Origin: Actinomycetota bacterium
Lineage (GTDB): Bacteria > Actinomycetota > Acidimicrobiia > Acidimicrobiales > Microtrichaceae
Assembly: GCA_005777415.1 (NCBI GenBank)
Contig: SXMI01000109.1
Location: forward strand, 1 to 10,113
DNA: 10,113 bases
Direction of reading: 5' to 3'
Shown: positions 1 through 6,124 of the stretch, piece after piece
Layout of the letters: every line of letters begins with the position of its first letter
How positions within the stretch are numbered: the first letter of the stretch is position 1
Program-made: the position numbers and the translations under genes
Notes under the pieces: generated by a model
Told to the model about the DNA's origin: nothing
Database searches by the model: none
What the model saw: the letters and a program-made list of their open reading frames with translations, nothing else

Positions 1-171
1 GACGAACCCGGGGGTCACCAGAGCGCCGTCGGCGTCGAGCTCCCGACGACCACGACCCAGCCCGGCGCCGACCTCGACTACCACGCCGTCACGGACCGCC
101 ACGTCGGCGTGGGTGGCCGGAGCTCCCGTCCCGTCGACGACCAGACCACCGCGGACCACCAGATCGAACAC
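1..171 (-). CDS. Amidohydrolase / N-acyl-D-amino-acid deacylase family, N-terminal 57 residues (partial)
   Basis: Only the first 57 codons are inside the window; the gene runs off the left edge. The translation has the N-terminal beta-sandwich pattern of the amidohydrolase superfamily: DLVVRGGLVVDGTGAP near residues 3-18, then ADVAVRDGVVVEVG at 22-35, and LDADGALVTPGFV at 45-57. In this family that last stretch comes directly before the metal-binding HxH motif, which would lie just outside. The wording, especially VVDGTGAP, is closest to the D-aminoacylase / N-acyl-D-amino-acid deacylase branch, zinc hydrolases that remove acyl groups from D-amino acids. The catalytic part is not visible, so substrate is unknown. 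The GTG start at 171 is the only start codon between the upstream in-frame stop (202-204) and the conserved block, and a G-rich SD-like run GGGGGTGA lies just upstream. It is on the same strand as the acyl-CoA dehydrogenase, 101 bp downstream of it. Confidence 0.85.
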   Translation of the reverse strand, partial: MFDLVVRGGLVVDGTGAPATHADVAVRDGVVVEVGAGLGRGRRELDADGALVTPGFV

Positions 172-241
172 GTCGTCACCCCCGTGAGCGTCGGGCGCAC
201 CCTACTTCCGGGTCGGGTCCCCCGGCCCTTGGTCGCCGGGT

Positions 242-259
242 CGGGTCCCGTCGGACCCG
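242..259 (-). terminator. GC-rich hairpin after the acyl-CoA dehydrogenase gene
   Basis: A perfect 7-bp stem (CGGGTCC / GGACCCG) with a 4-base loop lies about 13 bases past the dehydrogenase stop codon on the minus strand. There is no T-run after it, so it is not a classic intrinsic terminator. It could slow RNA polymerase or protect the mRNA 3' end. Confidence 0.3.
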
Positions 260-272
260 GAGCCACCGCCGG

Positions 273-1589
273 TCAGGCGTTCTTCGGCAGCTCCGAGAAC
301 GGCAGCGACTTGTCGTTGTTGGGCTCACGCGGCAACCCCAGCACCCGCTCGCCGATGATGTTCTTCTGGATCTGGTCGGTGCCGCCGTAGATGGGCGGGG
401 CCTGGGCCCAGAGCGCCATCCCGGTCACCATCGGCAGGAAGGGGTTGCCGGTCGCCTCGTCGATGGCAGCCCGGTCGTCGTCCCGGTAGGCGTGCAGCAT
501 CCCGGCGGCACCCACGATTCGGAGACTCAGGTCCCGCGACAGTCGCATCTGGTCGCTCATCCCGAGCTTGGCGAGGTTGCCCAGACCAGGCACCTCACCA
601 CCGATGGCCTTGAGCGCCTTGGCCCGCAGGTTCGTGAAGCGACCCAGCTCGCCCAACGTGTAGAGCCGCATCAGGTCCTGGCGGACCGTCGGGTCCTCGA
701 TCGCCCCATTCCCCTTGGCCAGGTCGATCAGCAGCTTCGCCCCGCCCAGCGAGGGCACGGCCCCACCACTCCGACGACGTGGTTCGCTGCTCACGAAGTC
801 CCCGGCCCGGCGCTCGAGCTGCCCGGCGATGCTGCCGGGAGCGGCGGCACCGGCGGCACTGCTGCCGCCGCCCGATCCCAGTCCGGCCCGCTCGAAGGCG
901 AGCGTCGTGTTGGCCACCGCCCAGCCCTGGTTGAGGCCGCCGATCACGGCCGAGTCCGGCACGCGCACATCGGACATGAACACCTCGTTGAACATGGCGT
1001 GCCCGGTCATCTCCACCAGCGGCCGCACATCCATGCCCGGCTGGTCCATGGAGGCGGCGAACCAGGTGATCCCCTGGTGCTTGGGGACGTCGACATCGGT
1101 CCGGGCGATCAGCATGCCCATGTCCGCCATGTGGCCCAGCGAGGTCCAGACCTTCTGACCGTTCACCACCCACTCGTCGCCGTCCCGCTCGGCGCGGGCA
1201 CCCAGGCTGGCCAGGTCGGATCCGGCACCCGGCTCGCTGAACAGCTGACACCAGGCATCCAGGCCGGTCACGATCCGGCGCACGTAGTGGTCGATCTGCT
1301 CCTGGGTGCCGTGGGTGGCGATCGTCGGGGCGGCGAGCAGCAGGCCCAGGCCGCCGGGGGCGGACAGGGCGCCGAACTCCGCAATGGCGTTCTGCACGGC
1401 CACCACGTCGTTGCGGGCCAGCCCCCGGCCGTAGGCGTGCTCGGGCAGTCCGGGCGCCGACCAACCAGCGAGGCCGAGGCGCTCCCACCACTCGCCCACG
1501 GTCAGGTCCGGATCCCAGTTCTGCTCGAGCCAGGCGTTGATCTCGGCGACGATGTCGCCGGTGGCTGCGCTGTCGATGGTGTCGGTCAC
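273..1589 (-). CDS. Acyl-CoA dehydrogenase (FadE-like), 438 aa
   Basis: FAD flavoenzyme expected to oxidise an acyl-CoA thioester to the 2,3-enoyl-CoA, passing electrons to electron-transfer flavoprotein in the cytoplasm. Visible motifs: the family signature LFSEPGAGSDLASL at residues 116-129, WVVNGQKVWTS at 140-150, the middle beta domain with DVRVPDSAVIG at 207-217, and the C-terminal IYGGTDQIQKNIIGERVLG block at 400-418. The length is slightly above the usual 380-400 aa, owing to a Gly/Ser/Ala-rich stretch (about 236-255) and a loop before residue 280. In medium-chain enzymes the catalytic Glu sits in YEGT; here the residue is Gly402 (YGGT), as in LCAD/IVD types and many mycobacterial FadE proteins, so the base must lie elsewhere or in a partner subunit. 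The GTG start at 1589 was chosen because GGGGGGA (1595-1601) lies 5 bases upstream; a longer frame to 1670 adds an unconserved 27-residue leader. Substrate unknown. Confidence 0.93.
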   Translation of the reverse strand: MTDTIDSAATGDIVAEINAWLEQNWDPDLTVGEWWERLGLAGWSAPGLPEHAYGRGLARNDVVAVQNAIAEFGALSAPGGLGLLLAAPTIATHGTQEQIDHYVRRIVTGLDAWCQLFSEPGAGSDLASLGARAERDGDEWVVNGQKVWTSLGHMADMGMLIARTDVDVPKHQGITWFAASMDQPGMDVRPLVEMTGHAMFNEVFMSDVRVPDSAVIGGLNQGWAVANTTLAFERAGLGSGGGSSAAGAAAPGSIAGQLERRAGDFVSSEPRRRSGGAVPSLGGAKLLIDLAKGNGAIEDPTVRQDLMRLYTLGELGRFTNLRAKALKAIGGEVPGLGNLAKLGMSDQMRLSRDLSLRIVGAAGMLHAYRDDDRAAIDEATGNPFLPMVTGMALWAQAPPIYGGTDQIQKNIIGERVLGLPREPNNDKSLPFSELPKNA

Positions 1590-1686
1590 GTCGGTCCCCC
1601 CGGGGTGTGATCGTTCTCTCCCTGCATGCTCGCCCACCCCGGGCGTCGAGTCCAACCCCCCGGAGCACACTCGGGCTGCATCGACG

Positions 1687-1722
1687 GTCGCCTCGGCTCG
1701 GCGGTTCGCCGACGATGGCGAC
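1687..1722. repeat. Nested inverted repeat between glucosaminidase and acyl-CoA dehydrogenase genes
   Basis: An inner stem CGGCG/CGCCG with a 3-base loop (1699-1711) is flanked by an outer GTCGCC/GGCGAC pair (1687-1692 with 1717-1722). It lies 12-47 bases beyond the glucosaminidase stop codon in the 144-bp gap and could act as a transcript-ending structure for that gene. No T-run is present. High GC makes chance stems likely. Confidence 0.25.
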
Positions 1723-1733
1723 GGCCGGGCCGG

Positions 1734-3188
1734 TCAGGGTGCAGCTGGAACCGGGTCGGGCGGAGCGGCCTGCTGGCGACGCTCGACGGTGGAGCGGAGC
1801 AGCTGGTCGTAGAGGGTCAGGATCTTGATCCCGTACTGCCGGTTGGTCGCCCAGACCCCGGCGAGCGACATCCAGGTCGCACAGCACCCGCGCACGTAGA
1901 CCTTCTCGGGCGCCCGGCTGGCCGGCGGACGGGCCAGCGTGGCGGCCGTGGCGGTGGCATCCGCGTAGGTGCGGAGCAGCTGGATCTGCGCCCGGGCGCC
2001 CAGCTGCGGCGTGGCGAAGATGTAGCCCCGGGTGCACGAGTCGCAGGCACCGATCCCGGCGTAGTTGTGGTCACCGGGTTCGACCATCGACCCCGTGAAG
2101 CTGAACCAGCCGGTCTCGAGGAGCGACTGGACCCAGGCCAGGTCGGCGCGCACGCCCTCGGCGGCGCCCTCGTCGATGAAGTGGACGGCGAGCGCCTCGA
2201 CGTCGACGCTCGGGTGCGCCCGGCCGTTGGCCCGGGCGAAGGCCGCCAGATCCTCGGCCGTCACCAACGAGGTGCCCAGGATGGTGGGGCCGGTGGCGTC
2301 GAACAGCGAGACGACGTTGGCCTCGACCTCGGGGTCGAGCGGCCGGGCCCTGAGCTCGGCCTCCGCCGCTCGCAGGTCGGCCACCACCGTGCTCCGGGAG
2401 TCGACCACCCGCCGGCGTTCCTCGACCGTCGCCTCGGCGGCCCGCTCCGCCGCGGTCGCGTCCGCCAACGACCGCTCGGCGTCCGCCAGATCCGCCCGGG
2501 TCGCCGCCACGGCATGGTCGGCGTAGACACGGGTCTGCTGGGCCTCCACGTAGCCCGGGTCCTGTCCGCCCGTTCCGACCCGCAGCCGCGACAGCAGGTC
2601 GTCACGATCGGTCCCGACCCGCATGTAGGCGTCGGCCGCGAGCGCACCGAGCTGCCGGCGGTACGACACCGCACTGCGGTCGCGCTCCACCGTGATGCCC
2701 GCCGCCGTGCGTTCCAGGGCCTCGGCGGCCGCCAGATCGGTCGTGGCCACATCCAGGGAGGCCTGGGCCTCGGCCACCCGGGCCACGACCACCGCCACCT
2801 CGGCGTCCCGGGCCTGCTGGGCGCGGACCCGGGCCTCGGCGAGCAACTGGTCGATGGAGAACGGGTCGAGTCGGACGGGCGACGGCGGTGGCGGGCCGGC
2901 CGACGGTCGTCGGGCGGTACCGGACGGGTTCGGTGCGGTCGTGGGGGTCGAGGTGTTCGGTCCCGGGACGTCGGGGGCCGTGGTGCTCGTGGATCCGGGT
3001 GAGGTCGTCGTGCTGCTCGGCGGTGGATCCCCGGCCGGGTCCGTCTGGGCGCCCGCAGGCTGGCCGGCGACGGCAGCGGCGAGGAGGGCGACGACCGTCG
3101 CTCCCACCACGACCCGGACGCCGCGGAGCGCGGCGCAGCGGGGGCGCGGGCCGGTCGAGCCGGTCGGGGTGCGGTCGGGGGGAGTCAT
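1734..3188 (-). CDS. Secreted coiled-coil protein with C-terminal glucosaminidase domain, 484 aa
   Basis: Predicted exported peptidoglycan hydrolase. Residues 1-26 are Arg-rich, 26-42 hydrophobic, and AGA-Q near 45-48 looks like a signal-peptidase site. A Pro/Ser/Thr-rich linker follows (about 48-106), then a long Ala/Glu/Arg-rich helical region (about 112-282) of the coiled-coil type found in PcsB/RipA-like wall hydrolases. The last 150 residues resemble the glucosaminidase fold (LytG/FlgJ-like): helix AVHFIDEGAAEGV (334-346), SLLETGWF (355-362) with the likely catalytic Glu358, and HNYAGIG (374-380) in place of the family's N-(F/L)-x-GI motif. Cys pairs at 382/385 and 435/436 probably form disulfides outside the cell. 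Expected activity is cleavage of the glycan chain next to N-acetylglucosamine. The ATG at 3188 is the first credible start and gives the signal peptide directly; SD support is weak. It is divergent from the TetR gene (114 bp between starts), with no clear promoter of its own seen. Confidence 0.85.
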   Translation of the reverse strand: MTPPDRTPTGSTGPRPRCAALRGVRVVVGATVVALLAAAVAGQPAGAQTDPAGDPPPSSTTTSPGSTSTTAPDVPGPNTSTPTTAPNPSGTARRPSAGPPPPSPVRLDPFSIDQLLAEARVRAQQARDAEVAVVVARVAEAQASLDVATTDLAAAEALERTAAGITVERDRSAVSYRRQLGALAADAYMRVGTDRDDLLSRLRVGTGGQDPGYVEAQQTRVYADHAVAATRADLADAERSLADATAAERAAEATVEERRRVVDSRSTVVADLRAAEAELRARPLDPEVEANVVSLFDATGPTILGTSLVTAEDLAAFARANGRAHPSVDVEALAVHFIDEGAAEGVRADLAWVQSLLETGWFSFTGSMVEPGDHNYAGIGACDSCTRGYIFATPQLGARAQIQLLRTYADATATAATLARPPASRAPEKVYVRGCCATWMSLAGVWATNRQYGIKILTLYDQLLRSTVERRQQAAPPDPVPAAP

Positions 3189-3266
3189 GGGTGCGTCCAA
3201 CGGGCCCCGTGGTTCTACTCCGGCGCCCGGTTCATGGCTAGGGGCAGTCCCGCCCGGACCCGCACC

Positions 3267-3295
3267 TTGCACGATTGTTCCGTCGGAGCTACGTT
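3267..3295 (+). promoter_or_regulatory. Sigma-70-type promoter of the TetR-hydroxylase operon
   Basis: TTGCAC (3267-3272) and TACGTT (3290-3295) are separated by exactly 17 bases, matching housekeeping -35 and TANNNT -10 elements. Transcription would be expected to start about 7 bases after the -10, at 3302-3303, which is the GTG start of the regulator. The -10 lies partly inside the left arm of the inverted repeat at 3291-3319, so a bound repressor would block it. This is predicted from sequence only. Confidence 0.6.
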
Positions 3296-3319
3296 TTCCG
3301 AAGTGCTTTCGGAAAACGT
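3291..3319. promoter_or_regulatory. Perfect 12+12 inverted repeat, probable TetR operator
   Basis: ACGTTTTCCGAA (3291-3302) and its exact reverse complement TTCGGAAAACGT (3308-3319) are separated by GTGCT. The 29-bp dyad is AT-richer than its surroundings, overlaps the predicted -10 and transcription start, and its spacer contains the GTG start codon of the TetR gene. Its size and position are what an autoregulatory TetR-family operator would show. It is also about 100 bp upstream of the divergent glucosaminidase start and could influence that gene. Confidence 0.75.
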
Positions 3320-4055
3320 CGTCGTCGACCGTCGGGGCCGCAAGCGGGCGGCCCGGCGGGACGCGCTCATCGACCTGGCGGGCCAGATCGTCGCAGCCGG
3401 TGGCGTCCAGGCGCTGACGATGACCTCGCTGGCTCAGGCCGCCGACTACGCCCCGGCGTCGCTCTACACGTACTTCCCATCCCGGTCCGCGCTCATCGCC
3501 ACCCTGCAGGAGGAGGCGCTCGTCCGGCTCTCGGCCGCAGCGCGATCGGCCGTGGAGGGGTGGGACGTCGACCTCCGGATGCTCGGGGTCGCCGGCGACG
3601 ACCCCGGCGGATCGCTCGCCCGGCTGTGGGCGTTCAACGACCTGCTCGTCCGGGCACCCGAGGAGCACCCACGGGACTTCGCGCTCCAGCAGGAACTGCT
3701 GGTGGCCGTCGATGCCGAGACCGACGCCGACGCCGCCCGGGTGGTCCCGAGCGCCATGGCGGTCCTCGACGTCCCGCGCCTGCTCCTGGTCCGGGCCGCC
3801 GGCGTGGGCGCGATCACGACCGAGCCGGACGAGCAGGTCGGCCGGACCCTGGCGTGGGTGGCCGCGATCAACGGGGCGCTCCTCGCCGGACGGGTGCGCT
3901 CCGGGCTCGCCGTTGGGCCGACGTCCCTGGCCGAGTCGATCACCCGGTCGCTGCTCATCGGTTGGGGCGCCCCGGTCGACCTGGTCGACGGCGCCCGGGT
4001 GCTGGCACTGCGCTGGCAGGACGGCACGGGAACCGTGCCGGAGGAGGGACCGTGA
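3303..4055 (+). CDS. TetR/AcrR-family transcriptional regulator, 250 aa
   Basis: One-component DNA-binding regulator, usually a repressor released by a small ligand. The N-terminus is basic (DRRGRKRAARRD, 9-20), followed by the TetR helix-turn-helix: ALIDLAGQIVAAGGVQALTM (21-40), TSLAQAADYA (41-50), and the recognition helix with the typical SLYTYFPSRSALI (53-65). The rest (about 70-240) is a helical, poorly conserved ligand/dimer domain. The GTG at 3303 fits the usual short TetR N-terminus. It has no SD at normal distance but coincides with the predicted transcription start, so leaderless translation is likely. An in-frame ATG at 3234 would add 23 residues read through the promoter and operator, which is unlikely. 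The stop overlaps the next gene's start by 4 bp, so the two are one operon. The ligand is unknown; a lipid or acyl-CoA is a guess from the partner gene. Confidence 0.92.
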   Translation: MLSENVVVDRRGRKRAARRDALIDLAGQIVAAGGVQALTMTSLAQAADYAPASLYTYFPSRSALIATLQEEALVRLSAAARSAVEGWDVDLRMLGVAGDDPGGSLARLWAFNDLLVRAPEEHPRDFALQQELLVAVDAETDADAARVVPSAMAVLDVPRLLLVRAAGVGAITTEPDEQVGRTLAWVAAINGALLAGRVRSGLAVGPTSLAESITRSLLIGWGAPVDLVDGARVLALRWQDGTGTVPEEGP

Positions 4056-4696
4056 CCGCCACCATCAGCAACGTCCTCGTCGCGGCGCTCTGCATCGGCA
4101 TCGGCATGAACCTCTGGTTCCTCGCCGAGTACCTGCTCCACCGCTTCGCCATGCACCACCTGCACGGCCGGGGGATCATGAGCCGGGAGCACCTCGAGCA
4201 CCACGTCCACTCGTCCTGGTCGTTCGACGTCACGCACCTCATGTCGTGGACCGGCGTCGCGGTCGTGGGCGGACTGCTCTGGTTCCCGGTCGGCTGGGCC
4301 GTCGCCGGCACGGCCGTCGGCATCCTGCTCGCCATCGGCTGGGCGCTCGGCTACGCGTTCTACGAGTTCCACCACGCCCGCTGCCATCTGGCTCCGCCCC
4401 GAGGGCGCTACGGGCGCTGGGTGCGCCGGCACCACTTCCAGCACCACTTCGGCGCACCCATGTCGAACCACGGGGTGTCGATCCCGGTCTGGGACGTCGT
4501 GTTCGGAACCCACCGTCGGGTCGAGCGGATCCGGGTGCCCCGCCGGCTCGCCCTGCCGTGGATGCTCGACGCCGACGGCGAACTCCGCCCGGAGTTCACC
4601 ACCGACTACGAGCTCGTCGGTCGGGACGTCCTCGACGAACGTCAGGCCGGGATCGACCGGGCGCGGGCGTTCGCCTCCGTGGCCCCCACCGACTGA
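4052..4696 (+). CDS. Membrane fatty acid hydroxylase / sterol desaturase-family protein, 214 aa
   Basis: Integral membrane di-iron oxygenase of the fatty acid hydroxylase superfamily, expected to hydroxylate or desaturate a lipid using O2. The histidine clusters that bind the two irons are present: H30-x4-H35-H36, H47-x2-H50-H51, H107-H108-x3-H112, and H127-H128-x2-H131-H132, plus H140 and H154 in the NHGVSIPVWDVVFGTH stretch typical of the family. Hydrophobic helices run at about 5-27, 66-82 and 86-104. The length matches compact bacterial members. The GTG start at 4052 overlaps the regulator's TGA (GTGA) and has a strong SD, GGAGG at 4043-4047, with 4 bases between. Co-transcription with the TetR gene suggests that regulator controls it. 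The natural substrate (fatty acid, carotenoid or sterol-like lipid) cannot be read from the sequence. Confidence 0.9.
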   Translation: MTATISNVLVAALCIGIGMNLWFLAEYLLHRFAMHHLHGRGIMSREHLEHHVHSSWSFDVTHLMSWTGVAVVGGLLWFPVGWAVAGTAVGILLAIGWALGYAFYEFHHARCHLAPPRGRYGRWVRRHHFQHHFGAPMSNHGVSIPVWDVVFGTHRRVERIRVPRRLALPWMLDADGELRPEFTTDYELVGRDVLDERQAGIDRARAFASVAPTD

Positions 4697-4716
4697 GCGC
4701 CCCGACGGACCCCGCA

Positions 4717-4733
4717 GGGCCGCTCAGCGGCCC
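4717..4733. terminator. Hairpin between convergent hydroxylase and thioesterase genes
   Basis: GGGCCGC (4717-4723) pairs perfectly with GCGGCCC (4727-4733). The 3-base loop TCA is the stop codon of the minus-strand thioesterase gene. It lies about 20 bases past the hydroxylase stop, so it could end or stabilise transcripts on both strands. No T-run follows on either strand. Confidence 0.4.
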
Positions 4734-5542
4734 CCGTGGCGGAGCAGGACCTCCTGGGCGAACGTCGCCACGTGCACGCCGCCGGTCGAGTGGACGTGCC
4801 CGATCGCCAGTCCCCGGCCCCCGACGAACGTGTGGCAGGTCACGTCGTGCAGGTGCCACTCGTCGGCCCGGAACGCACGGTGGAACCAGATCGTGTGGTC
4901 CAGGCTCGCCGTGAAGACGCTCGACTCGGCGTCCTCGGGCCAGTCGCGGCTGATCGGGTGCGCCCGCACGACCGCATCGGTCGGCAGGTCGTCCGAGATG
5001 TAGGCCAGCGCCGCGGCGTGGTCGACCTGGCCGGGACCCGGTGAACCGACCGCCCGGAACCACCCGGCCGCCCGTCCGGCGCCGTCCCGCGGTGGCATGG
5101 CCTCGACCGCCTCCGGGGGCAGCATGGCCCGCTCGAACACCGGGCTCCACGACGACTGTTCCACTTCGTCCGACGACGGCACGCCGAGCGGCGCCGGGAT
5201 CGTCACCACGTCCACCGACGGCTCGGGCCGCTGGAAGCTCGCCTCGAGGTTCAGGATCGCCCCGGGCAGCTGATGGGCCACCACCCTGCGGGTGCAGAAC
5301 GAACGGCCGTCCCGGATCGGGTCGACCTCGTAGAGCACCGGCTGCTCGTGGTCGCCGCGCCGGATGAAGTAGGCCCGCACCGAGTGCACCTCGAACCCGG
5401 GATCGACACCGACGGCCGCAGCCGCCAGGGCCTGCGCCACGATCTGGCCGCCGTAGAGCCCGCCCCAGGGATAGCGCGGTCCACGACCGATCCAGGTGCC
5501 GTGGTCACCGGCGCGCAGCGAGAGGATCTCCCCGACGTCCAC
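4724..5542 (-). CDS. tesB: Acyl-CoA thioesterase II (TesB family), 272 aa
   Basis: Double hot-dog thioesterase that hydrolyses acyl-CoA to free fatty acid and CoA in the cytoplasm. The N-terminal hot-dog has WGGLYGGQIVAQAL (26-39) and VHSVRAYFIRRGD (52-64); the C-terminal one has SLDHTIWFHRAFRADEW (213-229) and GGRGLAIGHV (241-250). Aligning by eye with E. coli TesB (Asp204, Thr228, Gln278), the catalytic trio corresponds to Asp184 (YISD), Ser213 (ASLDH; Ser for Thr is a conservative swap) and Gln263 (AQEV). The length is close to the E. coli enzyme (286 aa). The GTG start at 5542 lies 2 bp after the stop of the SnoaL-like gene, with a poor SD, so translation is probably coupled. The chain-length preference is unknown. 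Confidence 0.92.
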   Translation of the reverse strand: MDVGEILSLRAGDHGTWIGRGPRYPWGGLYGGQIVAQALAAAAVGVDPGFEVHSVRAYFIRRGDHEQPVLYEVDPIRDGRSFCTRRVVAHQLPGAILNLEASFQRPEPSVDVVTIPAPLGVPSSDEVEQSSWSPVFERAMLPPEAVEAMPPRDGAGRAAGWFRAVGSPGPGQVDHAAALAYISDDLPTDAVVRAHPISRDWPEDAESSVFTASLDHTIWFHRAFRADEWHLHDVTCHTFVGGRGLAIGHVHSTGGVHVATFAQEVLLRHGGR

Positions 5543-5544
5543 GG

Positions 5545-6015
5545 TCAGGAACCGATCGACGACGGGTCGAAGGTCAGGTGGCGGGCCACGTCACCCCAGA
5601 TCGCCGGCTCCATGCGCCGGGAGCGGAACACCCACTCGCCCTGGTCCCGCTCGAGGCGATCCACGTACCGCCCCGTCACGATCGGCTCGAGCGCCCCGCT
5701 CCCCACCTGCTGCAGGACCAGGAACCGCGAGCGCGCCACCGCCGACCCGTCGGGCTGGGGCTCGACCACCAGATTGGTGACCAGGTGCACCGTCTCCGGT
5801 GTACCCGACCCGTGGCGCTGCGTGGTCGCGGCGAACAGGTCCGTCACGGCCGCCGCTCCCGCGGCGACGACACGGTCCTCGGCGTCACGGAGCTCACCGC
5901 CGGCGAACAGCGCACCGACCGCGGCGAAGTCGCCGTCGTCGACGGCGGCGCTGTAGCGCGCCAGCAGCTCGGCGATCTCGAATCGATCCACGGCGGTCAG
6001 CCCCATGCCGGCCAT
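5545..6015 (-). CDS. NTF2/SnoaL-like domain protein, 156 aa
   Basis: Small alpha+beta cone-fold protein of the nuclear transport factor 2-like superfamily, probably the SnoaL-4 branch. The N-terminal helix pattern DRFEIAELLARYSAAVDDGDFAAVGALF (10-37) is characteristic, followed by strand regions around 76-84 (VHLVTNLVV), 92-103 (AVARSRFLVLQQ) and 110-134, where GRYVDRLERDQGEWVFRSRR is the usual C-terminal strand pair. Members include isomerases, dehydratases, hydrolases and binding proteins, so no reaction can be assigned. The ATG at 6015 has a G-run SD about 8 bases upstream; a second ATG at 6006 is possible. The frame stays open upstream to 6273 but those residues are not family-like and overlap the divergent gene. 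It precedes the thioesterase by 2 bp, so it may act on an acyl-CoA or related intermediate. Confidence 0.85.
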   Translation of the reverse strand: MAGMGLTAVDRFEIAELLARYSAAVDDGDFAAVGALFAGGELRDAEDRVVAAGAAAVTDLFAATTQRHGSGTPETVHLVTNLVVEPQPDGSAVARSRFLVLQQVGSGALEPIVTGRYVDRLERDQGEWVFRSRRMEPAIWGDVARHLTFDPSSIGS

Positions 6016-6086
6016 GTTCGCAGCCCCCCGGCCGACACGTGACCACCCGACGGCGCGTCCGCCCGGCGGGAACATCGGGAGCGGCA

Positions 6087-6101
6087 CGGAGGTTCCCTCC
6101 G
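6087..6101 (+). promoter_or_regulatory. Hairpin burying an SD sequence upstream of the unrecognised gene
   Basis: CGGAGG (6087-6092), loop TTC, CCTCCG (6096-6101) is a perfect 6-bp stem. The 5' arm is a consensus SD (GGAGG), located 11 bases before an in-frame GTG (6104) and 32 bases before the ATG at 6125. If transcribed, the stem would hide that SD, a simple form of translational control. It could also be a chance palindrome in GC-rich DNA. Confidence 0.35.
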
Positions 6102-6124
6102 GCGTGAGGCTCACCACCGTGCCG

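Noticed and set aside
78..266. 62-codon minus-strand frame overlapping the amidohydrolase start
   Set aside because: Out of frame with the conserved amidohydrolase N-terminus and without motif.
492..1610. 372-codon open frame on the plus strand opposite the acyl-CoA dehydrogenase
   Set aside because: The translation is His/Gly/Arg-rich with no motif; it is the antisense shadow expected at this GC content over a clearly recognised gene.
595..2037. 480-codon minus-strand frame spanning acyl-CoA dehydrogenase and glucosaminidase sequence
   Set aside because: Arg/Ala/Gly-rich out-of-frame reading of two recognised genes; it crosses the gap between them and shows no domain.
3234..3302. Upstream ATG as the TetR start
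   Set aside because: It would translate the promoter and half the operator into an unconserved 23-residue leader, and it lacks a good SD.
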